A stretch of DNA of 59,827 bases, taken from the IMG/VR virus record IMGVR_UViG_3300042292_000091, positions 1-59,827 of that record; one strand, written 5' to 3'. Of the stretch, positions 40,924 through 48,830 are shown one piece after another. The notes under the pieces are model-generated. The model saw only the letters and a program-made list of their open reading frames with translations, had not been told where the DNA came from and ran no database searches. The translations under genes and the position numbers were made by a program. Within the stretch, counting starts at the first letter, position 1. Each line of letters begins with the position of its first letter. Source of the stretch: a virus.

Positions 40924-41373
40924 ATGGCTGAGAATAGACTCGCTCGTGAACTCGAAAATCGAGAGTCAGCGCAACGTAAAACAACGTGGACCCCACCCCA
41001 GACGCTCCCTGAACCGGAGCCGCAGGAAGGTTGGGTATTTCGTTGGATTCGGACAAGTATTATGGGGCAGGCAGACCCTTCTAATACCTCCGCGAAATTT
41101 AGGGAAGGTTGGGAGCCGGTTAAGGCTTCTGAACAACCCAAACTGATGATGCAAGCTGATCCCAATGGACGTTTTAAAGACAACATTGAGATTGGTGGGT
41201 TGTTGCTCTGCAAGGCTCCGAAAGAGCTTATGGCTCAGCGTGACGATTATTACGCTCAACAAGCCAAGGCTCAGATTCAGTCTGTAGATAACAACTTTAT
41301 GAGGCTGAACGATGAGCGTATGCCCCTCTTCACTGAGAAGAAAACTACGGTCTCGTTTGGCAAGGGCAAATAA
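40924..41373 (+). CDS. Head-associated protein, unknown
   Basis: 149 residues (MAENRLARELENRESAQRKTTWTPPQTLPEPEPQEGWVFRWIRTSIMGQADPSNTSAKFREGWEPV...). GWVFRWIRTSIMGQADPSN and PKELMAQRDDYYAQQAKAQI recur in virion modules of similar phages. The gene lies 2 nt after the scaffold. Likely structural or assembly; no domain named. Confidence 0.7.
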   Translation: MAENRLARELENRESAQRKTTWTPPQTLPEPEPQEGWVFRWIRTSIMGQADPSNTSAKFREGWEPVKASEQPKLMMQADPNGRFKDNIEIGGLLLCKAPKELMAQRDDYYAQQAKAQIQSVDNNFMRLNDERMPLFTEKKTTVSFGKGK

Positions 41374-41392
41374 CTTATTTTTGGAGTGACAA

Positions 41393-42055
41393 ATGGCATA
41401 TCCCACTGTTGACAAGCCGTATGGCTTGAAGCCGATCAATCTGATCGGCGGGCAGGTGTTTGCCGGTGCAACTCGTCAGCGTCGTATTGCTTCCGGTGCG
41501 TCAAGCATTGGTTATGGCGACCCGCTGCAATTTGCTTCGGACGGCACCGTTGAAGTAACCACGGCCACGACTGCTGCCCCGACCTCCGGTTTTGCCGGTG
41601 TGTTTTTGGGCTGCAATTACGTGTCCTCTGTGACGGGTCAGCCGACCTACTCGCAGGCTTGGATTTCGGGTACTTCGGTCAAGGCAAATACGTTTATCTA
41701 TGCGTATGTTGTTGATGATCCGGACACCTTGTTCAAGGTTGTTGGTGTGACGGCTTCGCTGGTGGTTTCGACCACGGGCGGCTTTGTGTACAGCGATGTT
41801 GGTACCAACGTTGAATTGGTTGCTAACACGTTGAATACGACGACCAACGATTCGCAGCAGGGCGTTCGTGTTGGCTCGGTTGCTACTACACGTTCGTTGC
41901 CGATCCGCATCGTTGATGTGGTTGAGGACACGGCGTTTGTTTCCAGCGGTACGGTGTACTACCCAGAGGTCATTGTGAAGTTTAATGCTCCGTATATCAC
42001 GGACACTTCACTGATCGTGGGTGGTCACGCTTACTACAACCCGCTCGGAACCTAA
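41393..42055 (+). CDS. Capsid-associated beta-rich protein (decoration-like)
   Basis: 220 residues. MAYPTVDKPYGLKPINLIGGQVFAGATRQRRIA is a conserved opening in this phage group, followed by strands rich in Thr/Val/Ser. Its position directly before the capsid gene and its beta-rich composition suggest a head decoration or stabilising protein. Confidence 0.72.
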   Translation: MAYPTVDKPYGLKPINLIGGQVFAGATRQRRIASGASSIGYGDPLQFASDGTVEVTTATTAAPTSGFAGVFLGCNYVSSVTGQPTYSQAWISGTSVKANTFIYAYVVDDPDTLFKVVGVTASLVVSTTGGFVYSDVGTNVELVANTLNTTTNDSQQGVRVGSVATTRSLPIRIVDVVEDTAFVSSGTVYYPEVIVKFNAPYITDTSLIVGGHAYYNPLGT

Positions 42056-42072
42056 TAGGGGAGTTCTAAGAC

Positions 42073-42981
42073 ATGGCTATTTCACGTGCACAATTACTCA
42101 AAGAGCTCCTTCCGGGTTTGAACGCCCTGTTCGGCCTTGAGTACAAGACCTATGGTGAGGAGCACAAGGAGATCTACGAGACTGAGACCTCCGAGCGTTC
42201 CTTTGAAGAAGAGACCAAGCTTTCTGGTTTCAGCGCCGCTCCCGTAAAGAACGAAGGTGCTGCGATTGCGTATGACAACGCACAGGAAGCGTGGACTGCT
42301 CGTTACAACCACGAGACCATCGCTCTCGGCTTTTCCATCACGGAAGAAGCGGTTGAAGACAACCTGTACGACTCGCTCAGCAAGCGTTATACGAAGGCTC
42401 TTGCTCGCGCTATGGCGTACACGAAGCAGGTCAAGGCGGCTTCTGTCCTTAACAATGGCTTCTCCTCGTCCTACACGGGCGGTGACGGTCAGCCGTTGTT
42501 CTCGGCGGTGCATCCGCTTGTTTCGGGTGGCACCAACAGCAACCGTCTGACGGCATCTGACCTCAACGAAACTTCGCTTGAGGCGGCTGTCATTCAGATC
42601 GCTGGTTGGACCGACGAACGTGGTCTCTTGATCGCGGCGAAGCCCGGTAAGCTCATCGTTCCCCCGGCTTTGATGTTCACTGCCAAGCGCCTCCTCGACA
42701 CGGAACTCCGTGTTGCGACCGCTGACAACGACATCAACGCTCTCAAGGCGATGGGTTCGATTCCGGGTGGTTACACCGTGAACCACTACTTGACCGATAC
42801 GAACGCTTGGTTCCTGACGACCGACGTTCCGAACGGCATGAAGCACTTCGTTCGCACCCCGCTGCAAAACAGCATGGACGGCGATTTCGACACCGGCAAC
42901 GTCCGGTACAAGAGCCGCGAGCGTTATAGCTTCGGCTGGTCGGACCCGCTGGGCATGTTCGGTTCGCCGGGCGCGTCCTGA
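42073..42981 (+). CDS. Major capsid protein (Mu gpT / HK97-fold type)
   Basis: 302 residues. MAISRAQLLKELLPGLNALFGLEYKTYGEEHKEIYETETSERSFEEETKLSGF leads into an E-loop-like region, then LYDSLSKRYTKALARAMAYTKQVKAASVLNNGF (spine helix) and PLGMFGSPGAS at the end. The pattern agrees with Mu gpT-like capsid proteins. A terminator follows immediately, consistent with high expression. Confidence 0.9.
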   Translation: MAISRAQLLKELLPGLNALFGLEYKTYGEEHKEIYETETSERSFEEETKLSGFSAAPVKNEGAAIAYDNAQEAWTARYNHETIALGFSITEEAVEDNLYDSLSKRYTKALARAMAYTKQVKAASVLNNGFSSSYTGGDGQPLFSAVHPLVSGGTNSNRLTASDLNETSLEAAVIQIAGWTDERGLLIAAKPGKLIVPPALMFTAKRLLDTELRVATADNDINALKAMGSIPGGYTVNHYLTDTNAWFLTTDVPNGMKHFVRTPLQNSMDGDFDTGNVRYKSRERYSFGWSDPLGMFGSPGAS

Positions 42982-43007
42982 TAGGTTGATGGCGACCTAG
43001 AGAGATT

Positions 43008-43047
43008 GGGGGGTTACAAGTAGCAATGCTTGTGGCCCCTCTTTTTT
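43008..43047 (+). terminator. Terminator after capsid gene
   Basis: GGGG...ACAAG (43008-43020) pairs with CTTGT...CCCC (43029-43039), followed by C and six T (43042-43047). Confidence 0.8.
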
Positions 43048-43145
43048 GATGGTATACAGTCGTTATCGGGAAAAAACCGTTTACCAGACAGACCCGACTG
43101 ACGACATGCAGACTGGTAAACACAACTCGCATGTGAGGTTTTGAA

Positions 43146-43424
43146 ATGGCTCGTACTACTTTTTCCGGCCCGGTTAAGTCTGACAACGGCTTTGAGGGCA
43201 ATTTTGTTTCTGGCACGATCAGCAGCGCATCGGCCAACATCACGGTCCTGACAGCCGCTTCTGGCACCGTTACGAACCTTCTTTGCACGACCCTGACGAT
43301 TGGCAGCACCAAGCTGACCACGGGTTCGGTGTCGGGTACGGTGTCGGTTCAGGCAGGTCGCATCCCGGTTGTCATCGGCAGCACCACGCTTTACATTGGT
43401 CTGTACGCCAGTCTCGTCCCGTAA
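43146..43424 (+). CDS. Small Ser/Thr-rich structural protein
   Basis: 92 residues (MARTTFSGPVKSDNGFEGNFVSGTISSASANITVLTAASGTVTNLLCTTLTIGSTKLTTGSV...). Repetitive short beta strands as in fibre or head-spike proteins. The 164-nt leader holds the capsid terminator and nothing else. Confidence 0.7.
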   Translation: MARTTFSGPVKSDNGFEGNFVSGTISSASANITVLTAASGTVTNLLCTTLTIGSTKLTTGSVSGTVSVQAGRIPVVIGSTTLYIGLYASLVP

Positions 43425-43434
43425 GGATTTCGTA

Positions 43435-43451
43435 GGGGGGCTAACGCCCCC
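43435..43451 (+). terminator. GC hairpin between small virion genes
   Basis: GGGGGC-TAAC-GCCCCC followed by TTCACTC. Strong stem but no T-tract, so a pause or partial terminator. Confidence 0.5.
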
Positions 43452-43474
43452 TTCACTCATTACAGGAGACTCAG

Positions 43475-43780
43475 ATGGGTATGCAAACAGATGTCCTTGC
43501 TAGTAAGGTCCGCACTGATGCAGGTCAGTTGTTGGACCAGAATAGCCTCGTTATTGGCCGCGCCCGTGTAAAGGCGATCTACATCGTCCCTGATTCGGGT
43601 GCCGGTACCGTTACGTTTATCGACGGCGGCGCAAGCGGCGCTACCAAAATTGTTGTTAACACTAAGGCAAGTTCGACTTCGGCGGATTACATCCTGATGC
43701 CCGGTGAAGGCTTGCTTTTTCAAAACAACATTTACATCGTCCCGTCAGCCGTTATTTCGACGATGGTCATTTATGGCTAA
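43475..43780 (+). CDS. Small beta-rich virion protein
   Basis: 101 residues (MGMQTDVLASKVRTDAGQLLDQNSLVIGRARVKAIYIVPDSGAGTVTFIDGG...). Looks like a single beta-sandwich; possibly decoration or head-fibre protein. AGGAG lies before the ATG. Confidence 0.7.
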   Translation: MGMQTDVLASKVRTDAGQLLDQNSLVIGRARVKAIYIVPDSGAGTVTFIDGGASGATKIVVNTKASSTSADYILMPGEGLLFQNNIYIVPSAVISTMVIYG

Positions 43781-44027
43781 GTCACCAGCTTGGCAGCGGA
43801 AAGAAGGGAAGTCTCCGTCCGGCGGTTTAAATGCCAAAGGCCGTGCTTCTTATAACCGTGCCAATCCCGGCAAGCCGGGTCTGAAGGCTCCACAGCCTGA
43901 AGGCGGGCCTCGCAAGAAGTCGTTCTGCGCGAGAATGTCTGGAATGAAAAAGAAGCTTACTAGCGCCAAAACGGCAAACGACCCTAACAGTCGGATCAAT
44001 AAATCCTTACGGGCATGGAAGTGTTAA
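43773..44027 (+). CDS. DUF6321-like small basic protein
   Basis: 84 residues from ATG 43773, overlapping the previous stop. SPSGGLNAKGRASYNRANPGKPGLKAPQPEGGPRKKSFCARMSGMKKKLTSAKTANDPNSRINKSLRAWKC is nearly the DUF6321 consensus as I remember it. Very basic; function unknown, perhaps bound to packaged DNA. Conserved in virion modules. Confidence 0.82.
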   Translation: MAKSPAWQRKEGKSPSGGLNAKGRASYNRANPGKPGLKAPQPEGGPRKKSFCARMSGMKKKLTSAKTANDPNSRINKSLRAWKC

Positions 44028-44030
44028 GTC

Positions 44031-44276
44031 ATGGAAATGCTCATCTGGAATATGGTCCTGACTGGGATCGTGGCGATATTGGGTTTTGTTGTGAAAGAGA
44101 AGTTCGCTGAACTTCAGCGGTTGGGGATTCTCCTCAACAGAACCCGAGAAGAAGTGGCTCGTGACCATGTCACCCGTGCGGAAGTCCGAGCCGATGCCCA
44201 GATGCTCCTCGACCGGCTTGATCGGTTGGAGCAAAAAATAGACCGCTTGGTAAATCACAACACCAAGCCAATTTAA
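44031..44276 (+). CDS. Single-span membrane protein with coiled coil
   Basis: 81 residues. The N-terminal span MLIWNMVLTGIVAILGFVV is followed by a charged coiled coil (EKFAELQRLGILLNRTREEV ... LLDRLDRLEQKIDRLVNH). This resembles small phage membrane proteins such as holin-like or spanin-like components; the lysis genes lie elsewhere (54069-55039). Confidence 0.65.
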   Translation: MEMLIWNMVLTGIVAILGFVVKEKFAELQRLGILLNRTREEVARDHVTRAEVRADAQMLLDRLDRLEQKIDRLVNHNTKPI

Positions 44277-44288
44277 AGGTAAATCCAA

Positions 44289-44588
44289 ATGAAAGAATCC
44301 AAGATGATGATGAAGAAAGAAGTGGCCTTCATGAAGAAGAAGGGCGCTCCGAAGTCCATGCTCAAGCATGAAATGCGCGAAATGGCTGACAAAGGCGGTC
44401 GCGCCATGAAGAACCGTACGGCTGACAAGATGGGTCGTGCGATGGTCAAGAACAAGAAAATGGCCGGTGGCGGTATGGCTTATTCGGACGGTGGTTCTGT
44501 CTATCGCAAGGGCGCTGATGGCGTTGCCAGCAAAGGCAAGACCAAGGGCAAGATGGTTCGCATGATGAAGGGTGGCTACTGTGGCTAA
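44289..44588 (+). CDS. Small basic Gly/Lys-rich protein (DGVASKGKTKGKMV motif)
   Basis: 99 residues, Lys/Met-rich. MKKKGAPKSMLKHEMREMADKGGRAMKNR, then KMAGGGMAYSDGGSVYRKGADGVASKGKTKGKMV, ending RMMKGGYCG. It carries the GG-M-AY-S-DGG motif and the DGIA..GKT.G motif shared with three following genes. Confidence 0.75.
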   Translation: MKESKMMMKKEVAFMKKKGAPKSMLKHEMREMADKGGRAMKNRTADKMGRAMVKNKKMAGGGMAYSDGGSVYRKGADGVASKGKTKGKMVRMMKGGYCG

Positions 44589-45033
44589 AGCGGCCAAACC
44601 CCCGGCTCCAAAAACCGGATCGTCGGATGATTTAATCCCACGTTCCATGCTGCCCGATTCTTCGGTGATCCCGGAGTGGCGGCAGTTTGGTTATGGTGCT
44701 GAAGGCCCCGCTGTCCCGAAACCCGCTCCTAAAAAGCCGGGTGGCAAGGCTGCTGGCGGTCACATCAAGAAGATGGCTGGTGGCGGTCAGGTACCGGCTA
44801 GAAGGAGTAAAGGTTCAGGGTCTATGCAACGAGCCTCTGAACAACGATTCCGCGATAAAATTTCTACCCCAGTAATTCCCGATCCGGTCAAATATCCGGA
44901 ATACATCGAGGAAGTTGGCGAGGAGCGTACTAGCGGTCCCCGTATGCGTAAGGGCGGCGTAGCCCGTTCTTCTGCTTCCAAACGTGCTGACGGCATTGCT
45001 CAACGCGGCAAGACCCGAGGCAAAATGGTGTAA
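44581..45033 (+). CDS. Small basic protein with C-terminal DGIAQRGKTRGKMV
   Basis: 150 residues from GTG 44581 (AAGGG about 8 nt upstream); GTG 44572 also possible. Pro-rich middle, a Gly/Lys stretch (GGHIKKMAGGGQVPARRS) and C-terminus RKGGVARSSASKRADGIAQRGKTRGKMV. The last 15 residues are nearly the same as in the 45036 and 45470 genes. Overlaps the preceding gene by 8 nt. Confidence 0.75.
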   Translation: MAKAAKPPAPKTGSSDDLIPRSMLPDSSVIPEWRQFGYGAEGPAVPKPAPKKPGGKAAGGHIKKMAGGGQVPARRSKGSGSMQRASEQRFRDKISTPVIPDPVKYPEYIEEVGEERTSGPRMRKGGVARSSASKRADGIAQRGKTRGKMV

Positions 45034-45035
45034 CT

Positions 45036-45473
45036 ATGGATCGTATTCCCAAATATACGGCTGGTATGTTCAAAAAGAAGATGCCTCGGTTTGGGGCTAT
45101 GAGCATTAGAAAACAACGCTTACCGCTTCCGCCTAAACCGCGAGCAAAAAAATTCCAAGACGGCGGCGAGATTGAAGAGATCATCATTGGTCCCGGCGCT
45201 GCTCAGGAAGAGTACGCTGGCGAGATGGCTCAAATCGAAGAGCGTAAGAAGCAGAACGAGCAGAAACGCCGTGATGCAGAGAGTAAGGCTCTCGTTAAGA
45301 AATACTACGAGGCCAAGAAGAAACGAGCCGAAATCAACCAAGAAAACCGAGAAAAGTCTATCAAACACTTTACTCGTAACGTGCGTACGGCCCGTAGCGG
45401 GGGCAAGATGGACTCTTGCTGCCGTGGTGACGGCATCGCCAAACGCGGTAAAACCCGAGGTAAATTTGTATGA
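45036..45473 (+). CDS. Small basic coiled-coil protein with C-terminal DGIAKRGKTRGKFV
   Basis: 145 residues. Central coiled coil (EMAQIEERKKQNEQKRRDAESKALVKKYYEAKKKRAEINQENREKS) and the shared C-terminus GKMDSCCRGDGIAKRGKTRGKFV. The tag Cys pair SCC is not seen in the other copies. Confidence 0.75.
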   Translation: MDRIPKYTAGMFKKKMPRFGAMSIRKQRLPLPPKPRAKKFQDGGEIEEIIIGPGAAQEEYAGEMAQIEERKKQNEQKRRDAESKALVKKYYEAKKKRAEINQENREKSIKHFTRNVRTARSGGKMDSCCRGDGIAKRGKTRGKFV

Positions 45474-46138
45474 AGCGCAAGGTTCGTCGCTACGCTGAAG
45501 GCGGAGTGGGTTACGAAGAAGACCCAAAGCCGGGTGTGCAATCCGATAAAAAATCGTCGAGCAAAAAGTCGGGTAGTGGTAAGACTCCCTCCCGTCGCGT
45601 TAGTTCGATGGAGTTCATTAAAAAGTATGAGACTTCAGGTCCTTCTAGCCGGATAAAAGAAGAGGCTGAAACGACCGTAGCTCGTACTAAGTCCGGTCTT
45701 CCCGGCGACCGCAGCACCGGGTACAGCGATAAAGGCAAGAGTCCGTATGTTGATATGGACCAAGAAGATGTAGATCGCGCTTTGAAAAGAATGGGTGAAG
45801 TTGCAGGTGCCGCTGCCAGTGTAAGCGCTGCTGGGGCAAACCTACCTCTTCGCGCCAAGCAGATGCTTCGTCGTATGCAAACGGCTCGGGCTAATGCTGC
45901 TGAACGTGCTACGGATAAAGCCGGTGAAGCGGCTCGGCGTGGTTTGTCCCGTCGTGGCATTCCTCGTTATGACGAGCGGTATCGCGCTAGTTCGGAAGGT
46001 TCGGATCGTCGTGCGGCGTATGCAGACGAACTCCCGGAAGGACTTAAATTCAAGCGGGGCGGTTCAGTGAAATCGTCAGCTTCGCGGCGTGCTGACGGTA
46101 TCGCTAAGAAAGGTAAAACCCGAGGCCGATTTGTATGA
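45470..46138 (+). CDS. Basic protein with C-terminal DGIAKKGKTRGRFV
   Basis: 222 residues. A Ser/Lys-rich N-terminus, an Arg/Ala-rich helical part (PLRAKQMLRRMQTARANAAERATDKAGEAARRGL) and the C-terminus FKRGGSVKSSASRRADGIAKKGKTRGRFV. Overlaps its neighbours by 4 nt (ATGA). Fourth member of the tagged set. Confidence 0.75.
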   Translation: MKRKVRRYAEGGVGYEEDPKPGVQSDKKSSSKKSGSGKTPSRRVSSMEFIKKYETSGPSSRIKEEAETTVARTKSGLPGDRSTGYSDKGKSPYVDMDQEDVDRALKRMGEVAGAAASVSAAGANLPLRAKQMLRRMQTARANAAERATDKAGEAARRGLSRRGIPRYDERYRASSEGSDRRAAYADELPEGLKFKRGGSVKSSASRRADGIAKKGKTRGRFV

Positions 46139-46431
46139 TGGCTTCGCGTGGCATGGGTGCAATCAGTCCAAAGAAGATTCCCCGCGCCAAACGACGGGGG
46201 GATAAAAAGCCTGTGATTGGAACGGGCAAACCCATTCGTACCTTCAAGGAAGGCGGCGAGAGCAAGGTCAACCAAGCCGGTAACTACACCAAGCCCGGTA
46301 TGCGTAAAAAGTTGTTCGAGTCGATCAAGGCTTCAGCAACACAAGGTACTGCCGCAGGACAGTGGTCGGCGCGTAAGGCGCAGCTTCTAGCCAAGCGATA
46401 CAAAGAGAAGGGCGGCGGGTATAAGTCATGA
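46135..46431 (+). CDS. Small basic conserved phage protein
   Basis: 98 residues. The C-terminal half VNQAGNYTKPGMRKKLFESIKASATQGTAAGQWSARKAQLLAKRYKEKGGGYKS is a widely shared phage sequence (KPGMRKxLF...GQWSARKAQxLAKxYKxxGGGY). ATG at 46135 or 46138. Function unknown, likely virion or DNA-associated. Confidence 0.75.
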   Translation: MMASRGMGAISPKKIPRAKRRGDKKPVIGTGKPIRTFKEGGESKVNQAGNYTKPGMRKKLFESIKASATQGTAAGQWSARKAQLLAKRYKEKGGGYKS

Positions 46432-46673
46432 AAGCTCCGCAGCAATCGTTAAAGGCTTGGACTGCCCAAAAGTGGAGAACAAAAAGTGGTAAACGATCTT
46501 CTGACACAGGTGAAAGGTATTTACCAGAGGCTGCGATTAAAGCTCTCAGCCCTGCTGAGTACGCCCGTACCACCGCAGCCAAGCGAAAAGGCAAAGCCCA
46601 AGGCAAGCAGTTCGTCCCGCAGCCCAAGGGTATATCTCAAAAAACGCGGTCCTACCGCCAAAGGGGTAAATAA
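46428..46673 (+). CDS. DUF5872 protein
   Basis: 81 residues. QQSLKAWTAQKWRTKSGKRSSDTGERYLPEAAIKALSPAEYARTTAAKRKGKAQGKQFVPQPKGISQKTRSYR fits the DUF5872 consensus as I remember it. Very basic; function unknown. ATGA overlap with the gene before. Confidence 0.85.
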   Translation: MKAPQQSLKAWTAQKWRTKSGKRSSDTGERYLPEAAIKALSPAEYARTTAAKRKGKAQGKQFVPQPKGISQKTRSYRQRGK

Positions 46674-46675
46674 AC

Positions 46676-46930
46676 GTGGCTAAAGAATTTCCAGATTTGA
46701 ACAACGACGGCAAGGTGACTCGCGCTGATGTCCTCAAAGGGCGTGGCGTGTTTAAGAAAGGCGGTTGGATCAAGGACGCTATCAAAAAGCCGGGCGCACT
46801 GCGTTCGGCTATGGGCGTTAAGGCTGGTGATAAAATCCCGGCTAAGAAACTCGCTGCTGCGGCAAAGAAGCCCGGTAAGATGGGCCAACGCGCTCGTTTG
46901 GCGCAAACGCTTAGGAAACTAGGTAAGTAA
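46676..46930 (+). CDS. Small basic protein with dockerin/EF-hand-like loop
   Basis: 84 residues with a GTG start after AAGGGG. Residues 7-18, DLNNDGKVTRAD, match a dockerin-type calcium loop (D1, N3, D5, G6, D12). The rest is basic: KKPGALRSAMGVKAGDKIPAKKLAAAAKKPGKMGQRARLAQTLRKLGK, a stretch found in related phage proteins. A calcium-dependent contact in the virion is possible. Confidence 0.72.
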   Translation: MAKEFPDLNNDGKVTRADVLKGRGVFKKGGWIKDAIKKPGALRSAMGVKAGDKIPAKKLAAAAKKPGKMGQRARLAQTLRKLGK

Positions 46931-46931
46931 G

Positions 46932-47342
46932 ATGACGCTCGGAGATTTTCTCAAGGCTCGTCTTGACGCTATGGCAGAGGCCAAGCGGATTGAAGGTGAG
47001 TCGTCTGCGAAGGATGTTGCTGGTAAATCTATCGGCAAATATGGCCTTTTCTACATCACGTTTATCGTGGTGATTGGGGTTGTTTCTAGCCTTCAGTTGG
47101 ACAACGAGAAAATCGCTGCTGTCATGGGCTTGCTGGGCGCGTCTCTGACCGCTTTGATCTCTATGCTGGCAAACATTGCCGGTGCGACGGAGAAGGAAGC
47201 CAAGCCTGAGTTTGATGTCATCAAAGACCTCATTGCCAAACTTGATAAGTTGGACCGCAAGGAACAGCCGATGCGGGTGGACGTTGAGGGCGATCATGTC
47301 ACCGTCACCAAGGGTGACGACATAGTGACAGCGAGGAAGTAA
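46932..47342 (+). CDS. Two-span membrane protein
   Basis: 136 residues. Spans YGLFYITFIVVIGVVSSL (about 37-54) and KIAAVMGLLGASLTALISMLANIAG (about 60-84), then a soluble C-terminus with helix FDVIKDLIAKLDKLD and strand MRVDVEGDHVTVTKGDD. Holin-like topology, but a better holin candidate is at 54069. Coupled to the adaptor gene by TAATG. Confidence 0.7.
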   Translation: MTLGDFLKARLDAMAEAKRIEGESSAKDVAGKSIGKYGLFYITFIVVIGVVSSLQLDNEKIAAVMGLLGASLTALISMLANIAGATEKEAKPEFDVIKDLIAKLDKLDRKEQPMRVDVEGDHVTVTKGDDIVTARK

Positions 47343-48067
47343 TGGTAGACAAGACTACAGCTACGACAGACTTCAACCTCGACCTCAATACGATCATTGA
47401 AGAGGCGTTTGAGCGTTGCGGTGCTGAACTGCGTACGGGTTATGACTTCCGTACGTCGAAGCGTAGTCTTGCCCTGCTCCTGATGGACTGGTCAAACCGG
47501 GGTATTAATCTTTGGACGTTGGAGGAAGGCACCAAGACGCTGACCTACAACGTCGGTACGTACGACTTGCCGGTGGATACGGTTGATCTGCTTGATCACG
47601 TGATTCGCACGGGGTCTGGGCAAAACCAGCAGGACATCAATATCAGTCGTATTTCGTCCAGCACCTACGTGTCTATCCCAAACAAGAACGCGACGGGTCG
47701 CCCGATTCAGATTTGGATCAATCGGCGTACGGGTGCAACCGGCGCGGATAACGTCGTGGTCTATCCGCAGTTTACGGTGTGGCCGAAACCCGACAACAGT
47801 ACGACTTGGATTCTGTACTACACCCGTCTGCGTCGGATGTTTGACCCCGGTACGGGCGTAAACGGACAGGACATCCCGTTCCGGTTCTTGCCCTGCATGG
47901 TGGCGGGTCTGGCCTATATGCTGTCGATGAAGATTCCCGGTGCAGAAGCGCGTACGCAGATTCTGAAAGCCCAGTACGACGAGGCTTGGGATTTGGCTGC
48001 TGGCGAGGACCGGGAAAAAGCGGCGGTACGGTTTGTCCCACGTGAGAGCTTCTTGGGTGGCTACTAA
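47342..48067 (+). CDS. Head-tail adaptor, P22 gp4-like
   Basis: 241 residues. LNTIIEEAFERCGAELRTGYDFRTSKRSLALLLMDWSNRGINLWTLEEGTKTL is the helical entry of P22 gp4-like tail accessory factors; then strands with YVSIPNKNATGRPIQIWINR and a C-terminal helix bundle (RFLPCMVAGLAYMLSMKIPG). This ring bridges portal and tail. Confidence 0.87.
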   Translation: MVDKTTATTDFNLDLNTIIEEAFERCGAELRTGYDFRTSKRSLALLLMDWSNRGINLWTLEEGTKTLTYNVGTYDLPVDTVDLLDHVIRTGSGQNQQDINISRISSSTYVSIPNKNATGRPIQIWINRRTGATGADNVVVYPQFTVWPKPDNSTTWILYYTRLRRMFDPGTGVNGQDIPFRFLPCMVAGLAYMLSMKIPGAEARTQILKAQYDEAWDLAAGEDREKAAVRFVPRESFLGGY

Positions 48068-48444
48068 TGCCAAACAGGTTCGCAAGTGGCAAACATTCCA
48101 TCGCGATGTGCGACCGGTGTGGTTTTCAATACAAACTGCGCCAGTTGAAGTCAATTGTGGTGAAGACCAAGAATGTAAATATCTTGGTCTGTCCGGAGTG
48201 CTGGGAGCCTGACCAACCCCAGTTGTCTCTCGGTTTGTACCCTGTGGACGATCCGCAGGCATTACGGAACCCGAGACCGGACACGAGTTATTTTGCGGTC
48301 GGTAATGACGGTGCTAATGGCAGTCGTCAGATACAATGGGGCTGGGCACCCGTGGGCGGGGCCAGAGCGGATGATGCCGGACTGACGCCTAATGATTTAG
48401 CGCCGTTCGGTGAAGTAGGAACGGTGACGGTCGTTACGACCTAG
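48067..48444 (+). CDS. Zinc-ribbon virion-module protein
   Basis: 125 residues. MCDRCGFQYKLRQLKSIVVKTKNVNILVCPECWEPDQPQ has CxxC...CxxC spaced by about 27 residues, a zinc ribbon. The second half is Gly/Pro-rich beta. It regularly follows gp4-like adaptors in this phage group; probably structural. Confidence 0.75.
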   Translation: MPNRFASGKHSIAMCDRCGFQYKLRQLKSIVVKTKNVNILVCPECWEPDQPQLSLGLYPVDDPQALRNPRPDTSYFAVGNDGANGSRQIQWGWAPVGGARADDAGLTPNDLAPFGEVGTVTVVTT

Positions 48445-48453
48445 GAGATTGTG

Positions 48454-48630
48454 ATGAAGAATGGTGATGCAATGAAAGCTTTGAGAAAGCACGCTTCACT
48501 TCCGGCGAGTAAAGCTCACGGTATGCGTGCTGGTGGCAAGACCAACAGCGAAATGAAGAAGTACGGTCGGAATATGGCGAAGGTTATGAACCAGCGCAGC
48601 CCGGTGCGTAAGTCTTCGGGTCCGAGGTAA
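48454..48630 (+). CDS. 58-residue basic protein
   Basis: ATG 48454 follows AGGAG at 5-6 nt. The product begins MKNGDAMKALRKHASLPASK and includes GGKTNSEMKKYGRNMAKVMNQ, ending KSSGPR. The GGKTN...MKKYGRNMA...MNQRS stretch is shared by small virion-module proteins of related phages. Too short for routine calling but well supported. Confidence 0.72.
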   Translation: MKNGDAMKALRKHASLPASKAHGMRAGGKTNSEMKKYGRNMAKVMNQRSPVRKSSGPR

Positions 48631-48635
48631 GTACC

Positions 48636-48830
48636 ATGAAAGAATTGAATCCCGGCAAGATCAAGCACAACCCTGATCCGACTGGTGAGAATGGCTATCC
48701 TGAAAAGGATGTGAACAAGGGCGTCACCCACATGGAAATGAAGGGTGCTGGCGCTGCCACCAAGGGTAAAAAGTTCGTCTCGCAGATTAATTTGCAGTAC
48801 AACGGCAAAGTACGAGCAGGCTGGAGCTAA
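48636..48830 (+). CDS. Small conserved protein
   Basis: 64 residues (MKELNPGKIKHNPDPTGENGYPEKDVNKGVTHMEMKGAGAATKGKKFVSQINLQYNGKVRAGWS). Hydrophilic with a Lys/Gly centre. Coupled to the next gene by TAATG. Function unknown. Confidence 0.7.
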   Translation: MKELNPGKIKHNPDPTGENGYPEKDVNKGVTHMEMKGAGAATKGKKFVSQINLQYNGKVRAGWS

